NCBI GenBank assembly: GCA_036365145.1
Contig: JAEOAD010000018.1
Coordinates: forward strand, 9,938,001-10,002,000
Length of the DNA stretch: 64,000 bases
Direction of reading: 5' to 3'
Source of the DNA: Orientallactaga sibirica
Lineage: Eukaryota; Chordata; Mammalia; Rodentia; Dipodidae
The notes under the pieces were generated by a model that searched no databases, was not told the DNA's origin, and was given only the letters and a program-made list of their open reading frames with translations. Shown one piece after another: positions 21,745-32,844 of this stretch (its first letter is position 1; the number at the start of each line of letters is the position of its first letter). A program made the position numbers and the translations under genes.

Positions 21745-22370
21745 TATATACAAAGGGTGCAACTCACCACTAGCCTTCAGTAAGAGTCTAAGAAATACCA
21801 GCCAGAAGCCGTGTCTGTGTGACCCCCACAGCTCCATAGTCTCTGCCAAGTGAACTTTCTCTATGCCTGGTGGAGATCCTACGATAGCTAGCAGATGACT
21901 TGAGATTTTCAGCTTTAGAAGGTCGTGCTTGATCCCACTGGGAAGTAGAAAGCTCTGTATAAAAGACCCTTTTGATACATTACCCACACACCATGTCACC
22001 CTTGGAGGCACCTGAAGGTGGTTTGGCATACAAGGTGGACGGACAGTCTCTCTTGGCCTGAGGGTGTTTTTTCTCTGGGTCATGGAATGTTCCCAGTACT
22101 CTTGGGGCAGGCTGGAAAGGCTCCGATTTAACCATGGAGAGCACAGCAGGAGACAGGAGCATCGCACCAGCCTTCCACCCCACCCCTGCTCCTGAGCAGA
22201 AGAATTTACAGATAAGAATACACCAGACTTTGGACTCTATAGGATAAACCCCCATAGGCACATTTTCAGTAGGTATTCAGTTATTCCAGACAGGGACCCT
22301 CTATGTCATGAGTCAGCAAACTATGGTCCAAGTCCAGCCAGCCAATTGTTTTTATAAAATTTTATTAAAA
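21745..22370. other. Unique intergenic sequence
   Basis: No gene or confident repeat. A 148-codon minus-strand frame (21721-22167), the longest here, has no recognisable domain and overlaps another open frame in a different phase. Confidence 0.4.
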
Positions 22371-22373
22371 CAG

Positions 22374-22559
22374 GGCTGGAGAGATGGCTTGGCAGTTAAG
22401 GCGCCTGCCTGCCAGGCCTAAGAACGCTGGTTCCAATTTCCAGGTCCCATGTTTAGCCGGACTCAAAAAGTGGTGCAATGCCACACTTGCCCACAAGGGG
22501 ATGCACACATCTGGAGTTCATTCACAGCAGCTGAGAGGCCTCTGGCACACCCATTCTGC

Positions 22560-22634
<75 letters not shown>

Positions 22635-22650
22635 CAAATAAAAAAGAAGT
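22374..22650 (+). mobile_element. tRNA-like SINE with (TC)n(TA)n tail
   Basis: Well-preserved copy: GGGCTGGAGAGATGGCTTGG, AAGGCGCCTGCCTGCCAGGC, TAAGAACGCTGGTTCCAATT, TAGCCGGACTCAAAAAGTGG, CACATCTGGAGTTCATTCAC and CACACCCATTCTGCC. It ends in an expanded microsatellite and CAAATAAAAAAG. Confidence 0.9.
22561..22631. repeat. (TC)n(TA)n microsatellite
   Basis: Eleven TC units followed by about 24 TA units inside the SINE tail. Open frames with Ser-Leu or Tyr-Ile repeats here are artefacts. Confidence 0.96.
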
Positions 22651-22659
22651 TTAAAAATT

Positions 22660-24255
22660 TTTATTGAAACATCGCTACACTCACTGATTTGCATGTTTCC
22701 TACAACTACCTTAATGTTACAACAGCAGAGATGTATAATTAGTTGCAAAAAGACACATCACCCACAGGCCACAGATTGTTTACAAACTGCCCATCCCTCT
22801 GTACTAAAACAAACATTTCTGACTGGTTCCTTTTCCTGCCCTGGTTCACTTGCCTGTTTCTTTGTGTTGCTCACTCCTAGGTAAGCTACCTGCATTTGAA
22901 CTCTTATATTCAGTTGGCTTTTAGAATTTCAACTATAATGCTCTTCTCATGTACCTACCTGACCTTTACACTCAACACAATGCCTGACACAAAACAGATT
23001 CTCAAACACTTGTCTTATAAATGAATAGGTGGGGAGTTCAAAGAGATCTCTAGAACATCAAAATCAAGGGAACTTATTATCTAGGCAATATCTCTGAGAG
23101 GAGCCCTGAGACCAGGCAGAGCTTTGAAGCATATCAGGTGCCCTTCCCTGAGCAATGATACCTCTGGCTTATGAAATCCCAATTTCACCATATCATGAAA
23201 AATTTTCCCCTTGAGGCACACTCTGTGATGGGGTAAAAAGTTCTTTCAAGATGAGGTACTTAGTGGAAACACCCCAAATCTTCCACTTAGGACAAGCACT
23301 TTGTTAATTACCTAGTCAGGGAAGAGAATCAGAAGTGATAAGGAAGTGTCCTATACTCAGGATCCCTATGTATGGAACTGCCATTTTGATTTACCCCTGA
23401 CCCACTCTTCATCATGGGGAAAACCAGCTTGAGCATTTGCTTCCAAGGCCTAGCTGAGGAGATAACCCTAAGAACCTAACATGCTCTCCTCATACTTGGG
23501 GCCCTTGCAGTGTTTGCTGAGCATCTCCATGATCCTTTCACTATGCTCAGCACCTCCTTGTTCTTCACCAGTGAGAAGGCTTTGTTTGTTCCTCTTATGT
23601 GGTAGAGGGACTCTATCTTGAAAGTTTAGGTCATAGACTATCACTTTAGAGTGAAGTGCCATCCAGTTTACCTTTGTGTGCCAAGAACTATGCCAGGTGT
23701 GGAAGTGACCATGAGAATGGACCTTGCAGACAGGGAACATAACTGACCTTGTATCTAGCTGCTGTCCAAATTACCACATTTATGCAGAAGCCAAGATCCC
23801 AGATTACTCCTGTCAGTGACTACTGCAGTCAGAACCTTGGGTCACCAGTGCCTGAGAGACCTGGGGCTCCAGGATTCCTTCATTGACCATCACAGGCTCA
23901 GAGGCTTTGTCATTCCTTCAGCAGACTAAACAGTTGCTGGGGAGCTTGCACTCTACTTCCTCTCCCACTTCCTTCCCCGGGTTGAGACTTAACATTGCCT
24001 TCTGAAGATCTCCCACTTTTCTAAGCACCACTGGTTTCCTTTCTCAAAGTGTTTCCTTCAACAAAACCTTGATGTGGTTAATCCGATCTTGTCTGCTTCA
24101 TGGTGGACCTGAATAAATATAGATTGGCTCCTTGATCTCACAATTTTTGTCTCCACTATTTAAATTCAATCCTGAGAAATTAACTAGTCTGTAGCCAGAT
24201 GGCCATTATGAATTCTTAGTCTTTACATTCAGTTTCTCCTGACTCCAAATACACT
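22660..24255. other. Unique intergenic sequence
   Basis: About 1.6 kb with no recognised gene or repeat apart from possible MIR/L2 scraps near 22960-23020. Confidence 0.4.
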
Positions 24256-24261
24256 GTCAAG

Positions 24262-24385
24262 CTAGAGCTACAGCTTACTGGTACAGCATTCGCCTAGTGT
24301 GTACAATGCTTTAGGTTAGAGCCTCTGCACCACAAAATAAGTTTTTAAAAATGTAGTAAAGCAAAACAAAACAAATAAAAAGAGA
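24262..24385 (+). mobile_element. ID-type SINE
   Basis: AGCTTACTGGTACAGCATTC, GCCTAGTGTGTACAATGC and TTAGAGCCTCTGCACCACAA form a diverged tRNA-like head with an A-rich (AAAAC)n tail. Confidence 0.6.
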
Positions 24386-24459
24386 AAATACATGCTTTTC
24401 CCACACTCCCTGAATTGTCCGTGTCATGGCAATTTCTAGACATGCATGCAGAAGGGAGG

Positions 24460-24800
24460 TGTTGCAGTCAGGTGCACTTTGCTGGCAGAAATCACCCGAC
24501 CAAGAACAGCTGTGGGAATAAAGGTTTATTTTGGATTACAGACTCGAGAGGACACCCCATTATGGCAGGGAAAATGATGGCATGAGCAGAGGGTGGACAT
24601 CACCCCCTGGCCAACATAAGGGGGACAACAGGAACAAGTGTGCCAAACACTGGTAAGGGAAAACTGGCTATAATACCCCTAAGCCCACCCTCAACAATAC
24701 ACTGCCTCCAGGAGGCATTACTTTCCAAATCTCCATCAGCTGGGAATCTACCATTCAGAATACCTAAATTTATGGGGGACACCTGAATCAAACCACCACA
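24460..24800 (-). mobile_element. ORR1/MT-like MaLR solo LTR
   Basis: A complete 341-base LTR between GGAGG repeats (24455-24459 and 24801-24805). The plus-strand text ends CTGAATCAAACCACCACA, the reverse of the TGTGGTGGTTTGATTC start typical of the group. The reverse strand carries an AATAAA signal (TTTATT near 24521). Related to the LTR at 20225-20620. Confidence 0.82.
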
Positions 24801-24805
24801 GGAGG

Positions 24806-25155
24806 ACTGTATGAGGAATAAAGGAGACCAGCTTGGTGAGGAGGGAAGGCAGCAGGGGATGGGAAAAGGCAGTGAGAGAGGTATACAAATGACAAGAAAC
24901 TCTAGTGATTGCCATTATGAAAATATTATGAAGCTCATTACTATGCATGTTAACTTTGACAATTCAGATTAGCATGCAAGTGAACCTAGCTTAATCAATG
25001 GGTAAATAAAATAAACAAAGCCTAGAAGTAGGGTGGGGTCTAAGACAAAGGGTTTTAGTGGGGAGGGGGAAAGAAAGAGTAAGTAAAAAGTAAGTAGGGG
25101 GTCAGAATACATTGTATACATGTATGAGATGCCCCAAAATGAAAAAGAATGAATT
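24806..25155 (+). mobile_element. Probable old L1 3' UTR remnant
   Basis: GGGGTCAGAATACATTGTAT, ATGTATGAGATGCCCCAAAA and an A-rich end resemble the 3' UTR of older rodent L1 subfamilies. No ORF2 is attached. Moderate support only. Confidence 0.4.
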
Positions 25156-25159
25156 GGAT

Positions 25160-25870
25160 TAGAAGAAAGTGTTAGTCATGTCCTAGGTAATTCCTTGAAA
25201 ATGTAGAAACTTGGATGGCACTTAGAAGTAATGTACAATGCAGGCACAAAAACAACCTGAGAAGTTTACAGGTGTGTTTGGGGTAGGATTCAGGGAGGAA
25301 AGAGCCACAGCCCACCTGCTGCCGTGGAGTAACATAGTGACTGAGAAGCTGGAAGCCATTTTGGAAGGTTCTGGTTAGCAAGAAACTATAAATATCTGAT
25401 TCACTGATAGAAAAGAAAAAAGAAATCACTTTTTTAAAGCAAGAGAATAGCAGTAAAGTAAAATCAGTCAGGTTCCCATAAGCAAGTACGGTGGGAGTCA
25501 AGGGTTTTTGTAAGCCCGGTGGTCTTGTTCTAAACTTCATGAACAAGATTCAATATAGAAAGTCCTTCATATGCTTGGTACACACCACTGCCCTGAGTTC
25601 CTCCAAATAACTATGTTGCCTTATGTTTCTGTCTCCTCCTCTTTGAGAGTCATCAATGAAAGGTAAATGGAGGCCTCACAGAGTCACAGAGGAATCCAAG
25701 AAGCAGCTCCTTACCCCATGACAGAACCTGCTCTGGATGTGAACTACACCCCTATGAAGAAGACTACGTTTACTGGATCTTCTCCAGGCCACCATCTCTA
25801 AAAAGGACAGATGCTCCTCTCTCTACCTTACCTCATCAATCCTCTGCTCTTCCCATTGCAGCCTCTGCCA
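25160..25870. other. Unique intergenic sequence
   Basis: Nothing recognised; open frames on the minus strand (25172-25546) have no domain. Confidence 0.4.
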
Positions 25871-25871
25871 C

Positions 25872-25976
25872 GGTGTGACTCCTGCATACTAGGCATGTGA
25901 GCATGCATGCACATATGCACAATGTGACTCCTACACACACTGCAGACTAGGCATGTGAGCATGCATGCACACACAT
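25872..25976. repeat. Two-copy tandem repeat of about 58 bases
   Basis: TGTGACTCCT... and ACTAGGCATGTGAGCATGCA recur with a shift of 58 bases (25888 and 25946). Each copy contains the alternating GCATGCATGC palindrome. Confidence 0.75.
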
Positions 25977-26394
25977 AGCAAATGGAGTTACATCAGTCAC
26001 TCACCACGACCATGACTGGGCCAGAGGAGAATCCCAATATAACCTGGTTTAATAGTTCATTATGTAGATGGGAGGAGGACTTTATTGATCATTGAAGGTG
26101 GCAAGTGCTTTTTCTACTCTGACATATTTAACCAAAGTCTTTTCTTATTTGAATCTGACACATCTAAACTTATCCTAGATTTTGATAAAATCTCTTCTAA
26201 TAAACTAACTTTTGGCTCACATACCAGCTACATGTCCAGTTAGTGGCTGGACATGCTTGAGCCTCACTGAAGCCATGGTATAGTCTCACTCTGAGACAAC
26301 AGATTATTCACATGGCCACTAACAAAAATGTGGCATAGATACAAAAAGCAGATCATGTGAAATGCTGCTTCATTGACTTAGCAGGGGTTGCAGC

Positions 26395-26600
26395 ATTTGC
26401 TGTGTACTTGTACCAGAAATATTTTATTTGCTCCATCACTTTATCTTTATAATTCTTTGAGGCAGCTATTATTATTTACATTTTACAGACGATGCAAGTA
26501 GAGGACTTGAAACTATTGCCAATAATATGGAGTTAATAGTAACCGGGTTCAAGATGCAAATTCAGGACTTCCTAAGTCAGACTACATGGCTTTCTAACTT
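26395..26600 (+). mobile_element. MIR SINE
   Basis: TGTACTTGTACCAGAAATAT, ATTATTTACATTTTACAGAC, AGTAGAGGACTTGAAACTAT and AAATTCAGGACTTCCTAAGT follow the MIR core, with the usual C/T decay. Confidence 0.75.
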
Positions 26601-26711
26601 AAAATCTACACTAAGTTTGTTGACTCATGACAATGTCTAGTGTTCTCTTAGAGAAGTAGGTGGCCAGCAAGCTTGGACTGTTGCAATTGTGAGTTTGCAG
26701 AAAGAACTAGA

Positions 26712-26929
26712 ATGGGGGACAGGAGAGATAGTCCAGTAAGTAAAGTGCTTGCCTTTCAAGCATGAGGGCTTGAGTTTGATCTCCAGTACTCACATAAAAA
26801 TGCCAAGAGTTCATTACGGCACATACTTGTAAATGCAGCACTGGAGAGACAAGACAGGAGGATCCTGAGCTCACCAGCCAGCTAGTCTAGCCTAATTATC
26901 AAGCTTCAAGCCTCTCAGAATCCCTGTCT

Positions 26930-26981
<52 letters not shown>

Positions 26982-27028
26982 TGGATAGTACTCCTGAGGA
27001 CTAACACCTGAGGCTGTCCTCTGGTCTC

Positions 27029-27057
<29 letters not shown>
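26712..27057 (+). mobile_element. B4 SINE (ID-B1 fusion)
   Basis: tRNA/ID-like head (GGACAGGAGAGATAGTCCAG, TTGCCTTTCAAGCATGAGGG, TTGATCTCCAGTACTCACAT) joined to a B1-like middle and the 3' text CACCTGAGGCTGTCCTCTGG, ending in a (CA)n tail at 27029-27057. The internal A-tract has grown to 49 A. Confidence 0.85.
26931..26979 (+). repeat. Poly(A) run of 49 bases
   Basis: Uninterrupted A run in the B4 linker. Such runs are unstable and prone to sequencing error. Confidence 0.97.
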
Positions 27058-27059
<2 letters not shown>

Positions 27060-27064
27060 ATTAA

Positions 27065-28235
27065 AAGAAAAGACTAGGGAACAGGATGATTACAGGTAAT
27101 TTCTCAAGCACCTTGGGCAAAGGACAAAGTGACTTGCATCCTGCTTGAGGCATGGGAAAGCCAGAGACTCAGGACTGTGGTACTCTGAGGACAAGGACCA
27201 TACCTTGCACATCTCTCTCTTCCAATTACCAAGCTCAGTAATTGTATATAGACTTAAACTAAAATACAGGCCCAGGACAGTGTTTACAACTTAAGACCAT
27301 TAAAAATAATATTAATGAAGTGAAGAGAGGAGAATAAAACAAAAACTATAATAATTCAAGTGATTCTAAAGAGATTCATGTAAGAGGAAAAATAAAGAGC
27401 TAAAATGTATAATTTGACTGACAAAATACAAGGCACCTAATAGTCCATAAATATTTGCAAGATGAACATAAGAGCAGGAGGAACCATTTCTTAGGGTTTC
27501 CAATATGGTTCACAGTGGTAGTGACAAAGGGAAATGTCTAGAAATGACCATGCAAGGCAAGAGCAGTTTAGAGAGAGATTGACGGAGATGGTTTGGGATG
27601 GGGATATGGAGTTCCATGGCTCTAGGCTCAGCTCTCAATGACTCCAGGCAGGCCATTACCTCACTCATTCAACTATTTGCATAGCACGTGCCTTGAGTTC
27701 TGCACATATCAGGGAGGTTTTCTGCCTAGTGAAGCACTCTGTCTTCCAGGGTAGAGAGAGATTCGTGAACATCAGCAATCCGGTGGTAAATGTCATGAGG
27801 AGGTCTGCAGGAGGACATGGATGGTTAATGTGCCTTACAAAACAGAATGCACCCCTGGGGATGGTCAAACTGCAGTTATAGGAATGAGGAAGCATTGGTC
27901 ACTGCAGACAGGTAGACAGCATGCAGGAGAGGGAGAAGCCTGAGAGGAGGAAGGGAGTGTTCAAAAAGCTGGGAAAATGCAGAGTAAGAGGGAGGCTGGC
28001 AGGGAGCAGCCAAGAGGCAGCTCAGCAATAGACAGGAGTGCTGTTTTCTCGGCCACTGGCCACTTGGGAGCAAGGGGGAGGAGCTGGAAGCTGAGAAAGA
28101 AGGCTCAGAGTTGCCTTATACTAATCTGTAGGAGTGGCTTTGGGGAAAAGGGGTTGGAAACTGTCTAGTAGTGTATGAAAATAAAAATGAGAAAAGCTTT
28201 CCTAGGACAGTAGCTCATGAGGCAAGTTTAGGGCA
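27065..28235. other. Unique intergenic sequence
   Basis: No gene or confident repeat over about 1.2 kb. Frames at 27665-28168 on both strands overlap and lack domains. Confidence 0.4.
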
Positions 28236-28239
28236 GAGG

Positions 28240-28392
28240 TTTCCATCCGAATATCCAGATTCAAATTCCAGCCTGTCCCACAATGGTGCTGGTGGCTAGA
28301 CTTGTGGCTCAGCCTCAGTTTCTATAGGTAGAACTGGCAGCATTAGGCTGCTGAGAAAAATGTTAAACACTCAGTAAGTTGTCAGTGAAGCA
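28240..28392 (+). mobile_element. MIR-like SINE
   Basis: AGATTCAAATTCCAGCCTGT, GCTCAGCCTCAGTTTCTATA and AACACTCAGTAAGTTGTCA match the MIR 3' half. Confidence 0.6.
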
Positions 28393-28394
28393 GT

Positions 28395-28970
28395 ACAGCC
28401 ACATTTTGGGTATTCCTAAACATGACATTGAATTCCTTCTTGTTTCCTTCTTCAAATATTCCCCAGAGGGGTCAACCTCAAATCTTTTCAGGGGTTAAGG
28501 TAGGTAAAGCACCCAATGGTTCATGCCATTTAAAAATGTAGTTTTTCTTATAATTCAGAGCTAATCAATGTGGGGGCTCCACTGGGCACCTAACTTTCTA
28601 TCTACTAGCTCTTGTTGAACACAAGGTACCTCAATATCCTGGCAGACCATATCTTTCTTCATGTCCAGACTCCATCAAGTACAGGTGGTTATGCTTACTA
28701 TGAGGGACTAGCAAGCCTGCTGAAGGCAGAACTCTGGCATAGCCCTCTCATGACCCAACCAGCCTAGGGAGGCATGGCCTAAAGAAATTGTGTAATTTGT
28801 TTTTGGCCTCCAGCGGGTCTGAGACAGGCCCCAGATGAACAGCTTGTGCCTGCTTTCTGGACCGACATTTGCCCAGCTTCTCTATCCATTGTCCTAGAGC
28901 CTGTGTCTTGATTGGTTGACACTAATTGCCCACTAAGTCCATGCCTACAAGAGTGGGAAAACTAGTTATC
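28395..28970. other. Unique intergenic sequence
   Basis: No recognised feature. Confidence 0.35.
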
Positions 28971-28974
28971 AGGA

Positions 28975-29140
28975 TCAAAGCTCATTGCCATTTAGCAATT
29001 ATGTGACCCTGGCCAAGATTGCATCTCTATGTCTTGTTTCTTCATGTGCAACATGGGGCTGATAACAGCATCTGCTTTATGGAGTGATTATGAAGGTCAA
29101 ATGAGACAGTGGGAAATACTTTATTAACACTGCAATGATG
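28975..29140 (+). mobile_element. MIR SINE
   Basis: GCAATTATGTGACCCTGGCC, TTCTTCATGTGCAACATGGG and GTGATTATGAAGGTCAAATG are in MIR order. Confidence 0.75.
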
Positions 29141-29194
29141 AGGAAGAAGAGAGCACTGGGGGCTATAAGCATTGAAAAGCCATCTCACACCTTT

Positions 29195-29352
29195 GGAAAA
29201 AGCTTTCTTTTGGTAAGATTGTCATTTTTACAGTGTTAATTTTGCATATCCAGGAGCATGGGAGGTCTTTCCATTTTCTCAAGTCCTCCTCAATTTCTTT
29301 CTTGAGTGTTTTTATGTTTTCATTGTAAAGGTCTTTCACCTCCTTTCTTGCT
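29195..29352 (-). pseudogene. L1 ORF2 fragment
   Basis: The minus strand encodes [20 protein letters not shown] followed by [12 protein letters not shown] and VKMTILPK, homologous to the part of ORF2 after the reverse transcriptase core and matching 1051-1185 of the L1 at the window start. Only about 50 codons remain. A MaLR-like repeat abuts it on the right. Confidence 0.88.
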
Positions 29353-29354
29353 TT

Positions 29355-29700
29355 ACTAATGGGTTGCACTGTGTATACTCAACAAGTAATATCTCATAAA
29401 AGGAAAGGGTTTATTTCAGCTGACAGTTTTGAGGGGAAGTGTCCATCATGGTGGGAAATCATGGCAGGAGCAGACAGCCAGTGTCACATCTTCACATCAG
29501 CAGGGAGGAAGTAGAAAGCACAAAAGCATCAAGTGGGGTTGGGCTATAACAGCTCAAGACCCACAATAACACACCTACTTTAGCAGGGATCTACTTCCTG
29601 AAGGCTCCACAAACTTCCCAAATAGTGCCACCAACTGGGAATTATGTATTCAAGTTCATGGGTCTATGGGGATCATTTTATATTCAAACCACTATATACT
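29355..29700 (-). mobile_element. MaLR-like LTR remnant
   Basis: AAGGGTTTATTTCAGCTGAC, GTGTCCATCATGGTGGGAAA, AATAGTGCCACCAACTGGGA and TTATATTCAAACCACTATAT give the reverse of an ORR1/MT-style LTR. It borders, and may have split, the L1 fragment at 29195-29352. Confidence 0.65.
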
Positions 29701-30097
29701 AGGAGTCCTGACCACGACACATTGACTAGTACACCCTCTTTGGAATGACCTTCCAATGACTCTTGTTTTCTGAAGGTGGGATAGTGCTAAAGGCAACTCT
29801 CTACAGGGCACTCATCTATGGTAAGTCTTCCCACCTTCTTGGAAGCCTGGAATAGTAGAGCTGAACACAGCTAACAGTTGAACACATATGGTCTACAACC
29901 CAGGACTCTTGATAGTAAGTCCTACTGGTGATACAGAATGCACCTGCAGTGAAGGGACCCACAAAACTCCTAACCTTCACAGATGACTTTCTATGTGCTA
30001 AGCCCAGGATTTACATTCATGATCCCCCCCCAACTTCATAAGGACCTCAGGAAGTAGGTATTAGTCTCCTTATGTTACAAGTGAGAAAATAATACTG

Positions 30098-30420
30098 ATG
30101 GGACTATGGAGATGTCTTACTGCAGAACAAGCAAGAAAACCTGAGTTTGAATCCCTAACTCCCATGTTAAAAATGTCAGGCACAGTGGTGTGCATCTGTA
30201 ATCCCAGCAATCAGGAGGCAGAGACAGGGACTTCCCAGGGCTCAGTGGCTGCCATTTCTAGCTGAATCAGAGAGCTCTGGGTTCAGCAAGAGACCCTGTT
30301 TCAGAGAATAAAGTGGATAAATAATTTAGGAAGACTATCTAATATCAACCTCTGGCCTACACACACATCTCTGTATACTGAATACACGTGCACCTAAAGA
30401 CATACAAACTCATGTCCACA
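30098..30420 (+). mobile_element. B4 SINE
   Basis: Diverged ID-like head (GGGACTATGGAGATGTCTTA, TGAGTTTGAATCCCTAACTC), B1-like AATCCCAGCAATCAGGAGGC, AGCAAGAGACCCTGTTTCAG and a terminal CA-rich stretch with CTGGCCTACACACACATC. Confidence 0.75.
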
Positions 30421-30499
30421 CAAGTACACATACCATATGTACATATGCACACATAGAAAACAATAGCAAAATTTGTAAGCCCACCATCTAAAGGCATCA

Positions 30500-30840
30500 A
30501 TGTTGCTATAACCGGTTACTAGACACTGTGAAATCAATAAAGGATAGGGAGTTTATTCAGTTCATGGGTCATGAGGCTGGAAGATCTCCAAGCAGGACAT
30601 TGGCACTTGATGAAGCCTTCCCATTGCATCATAATCTGGTGGACTACACCAGGATTCAGTGTGCTAGAGAGAGAGCCTGATATTACAACAAAGCCACTTT
30701 CTCAATACCATGATTCCATTCTTGAGAGCAGAGCACTCATGACCCAATCACCTCCCAGTGTTCTCTTCTCAAATGGCATCAAGGCTGACTTTGGGAATTA
30801 AGTCTTCAGCATATGAAATTTAGAGGATATATTCAAGCCA
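30500..30840 (-). mobile_element. MLT1-like MaLR LTR remnant
   Basis: Reverse layout: TGCTATAACCGGTTACTAGA, CATGAGGCTGGAAGATCTCC, ACTCATGACCCAATCACCTC and CATATGAAATTTAGAGGATA. Confidence 0.65.
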
Positions 30841-30882
30841 TGGTGCCCAAGAGATGTAGACCAGATTCTTCTTTCTCTCTTT

Positions 30883-30928
30883 TTGTATGTATGTATGCAT
30901 GTGCTCTCTCTCTCTCTCTCTCTCTCTC
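30883..30928. repeat. (GTAT)n/(CT)n microsatellite
   Basis: GTATGTATGTATGCATGTG followed by about 12 CT units. Confidence 0.9.
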
Positions 30929-30944
30929 CTTATATTTACATAAA

Positions 30945-31066
30945 AACTCTCCAAGGAAGGACTATATTCTCATTTTATACACAAGGACAGTAAGACACAG
31001 AATATTAAGTAGCTTGCAAAACATCACAGAGCTCCTAAGTCACAGAGTGAAGTTCTGAGTGCAGAA
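30945..31066 (+). mobile_element. MIR SINE
   Basis: CTCATTTTATACACAAGGAC, AGTAAGACACAGAATATTAA and CACAGAGCTCCTAAGTCACA match the MIR core. Confidence 0.7.
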
Positions 31067-31294
31067 AGTAGATCCCTCGAGACCATCTCTCTTAACCATG
31101 GAAACCTAGATTTAAGTCCAAACCCCCAAACTCTCTATGGCCCACACTATATCCTAGTCTTCCAGGGTTCCTGGCCATGTCTCAGTACCCTGTCAAGTGA
31201 GCAGCTGGCTCATTTTGCCTCGCTAGGGGGCTTTCCTGAACCTCTGAATCGGGCAGATCAGCACTGCTGTCCTGACTGCTGTGGACTGCAGGGG

Positions 31295-31308
31295 CCACCA
31301 GGGGCCAC
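31295..31308 (+). promoter_or_regulatory. CTCF-like motif
   Basis: CCACCAGGGGCCAC differs from the CTCF core at one G. It lies in a short GGGGCCACCA/C tandem of 10 bases repeated twice. Weak prediction. Confidence 0.3.
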
Positions 31309-31309
31309 C

Positions 31310-32155
31310 CAGGACATTATAAGAAAAAAAGCTTGAGGATTTTTTCTTCCTGGCTTCTGGCCAGGCACTGAAATCAGCAGAATAATTGCGAGGTGAGTTA
31401 GCACATCTCTACACGTTCCCGCCACTGATATCTTAGAGCCCAATATCCATTCCAAACCTAGGGCCACCTGCTTGATCTGAGAGCAGCAGCCTAAACTGGT
31501 CACTTCAGTGTCTAAGCTGGCACATGCACATGGTAGGTGCTCCCATTTTCCTTTCTGGTCTTTATCTTCACATCATTTATCAAGCTTAGCTCTGTGGAAA
31601 GAGTGGCTGCACACAGTCTCAAATAACCTGGTGCTGCTGATGGCAAGGAACAAACATTCTATTTGCCATCCACAGGGGCCACAGTGCAGCTGGCATAATG
31701 ACATTTCTGCTTACCGACCATGCTTGAGACTGACAGCTACTGCTATGCCAACAGGTTGTCACTGACGTCAAAACTTGGGCTACAGACCCTGGATCCTGAG
31801 ACGGGTTTTCTGTTTCCTTGGTGCCAGGCCTCTCACCAATGCACTTACAGGACTCAGATGCTATCTGCTGGTTCTCAAAAGAGCGAGGACTTCTTATCAG
31901 GTCACTTCATCAAACACTTTAGGATATCTCCTACGCGCTTTTGCTTAGAACTCAGGGTAAAAAGAGTTGTTAGTAAAAGCATTCATCTGCAAAAGAAAGA
32001 ATGAGACAGGGAGGAACTGACCAAAAAACAAAGAGTGCAAGGTCTAATGCTTATTGAAAAAGCAACAGAAAAGAATATGAATCATAGCCTGCTACAGGGG
32101 CCTGCAGAGCTGATGGGGGAGGGGATATGGGATGTAAATCTAGTCTGCCACCTGC
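31310..32155. other. Unique intergenic sequence
   Basis: No gene or confident repeat recognised. Confidence 0.4.
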
Positions 32156-32162
32156 TTTTATA

Positions 32163-32287
32163 AATAAAGTTTTATTGGAGCCAGACATGTTGGCACACAC
32201 CTAACATCATTGCACTCTGAAGTGGAGAACAACTGAGTTGGAGGCCTGTTTGGGCTACAGACTGGAATCCTGTTTCAAAATAGCATT
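32163..32287 (+). mobile_element. B1-like SINE, old
   Basis: GAGCCAGACATGTTGGCACA, CACCTAACATCATTGCACTC and TACAGACTGGAATCCTGTTT show an eroded B1 in plus orientation. Confidence 0.55.
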
Positions 32288-32454
32288 AAAAAATTATTGG
32301 AACACAGTAACACCCATTTGTTTATGTATTGTTTACTGTAGGTTTTGGTCCATAACAGCAAAGCTGAAAAGGCTCATGTCCCCAAAGCAGCAAAGATTTA
32401 TTGTCCACCTGGTTACAGAAATATGTGGTTACTGACTCAGTTCACTGTACTAAA

Positions 32455-32615
32455 GGTCGCTCTAAATATTTCACATATTTAATTCCACTTAATCATCACA
32501 GAAATTCTTATCCTATAAGTGTTATCAATTCTGTTTTGAAACTAGAAGCTTAGAAAGCAAAGGTCACAGCTTCTAGGTCATACAAAAGTCGAAAGAAGAA
32601 TCTGGATTTGACCCA
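32455..32615 (+). mobile_element. MIR SINE
   Basis: TCCACTTAATCATCACAGAA, TTGAAACTAGAAGCTTAGAA and AAGGTCACAGCTTCTAGGTC follow the MIR core. Confidence 0.65.
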
Positions 32616-32825
32616 AAGGCAGTGTTTTTCCTGGTTCCTGTGAGCTGAGACTTAGGCTAACCCCCTAATTGACAGAATGCTGGGTTGTGGGAGAAACTAT
32701 ACTGAGGAGGCATGGCCCAAATGAAGGCAGAAGGCACAAATGAGCCCAGGGCACAGCAGGCCTGGAGAAGGAATGTTAGACCTTCAGAACTAGAAGGAAA
32801 CTTCAAGAGTCAGTGCATCAGCTGG

Positions 32826-32840
32826 CTAGGGGGCAGGTCT
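32826..32840 (+). promoter_or_regulatory. CTCF-like motif
   Basis: GGCTAGGGGGCAGGT matches the right core of the CTCF motif but not its first three bases. Weak prediction in unique sequence. Confidence 0.3.
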
Positions 32841-32844
32841 GGGT

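Noticed and set aside
21721..22167. 148-codon minus-strand open frame, the longest outside the repeats
   Set aside because: No recognisable domain, no signal or membrane pattern, overlapped by another frame; expected by chance in 64 kb.
22384..22748. Frames with Ser-Leu and Tyr-Ile repeats
   Set aside because: Translation of the SINE (TC)n(TA)n tail.
26712..27057. Possible tRNA gene from A- and B-box-like motifs
   Set aside because: The motifs belong to a B4 SINE head; no intact cloverleaf is visible. The same holds for ID and tRNA-like SINEs.
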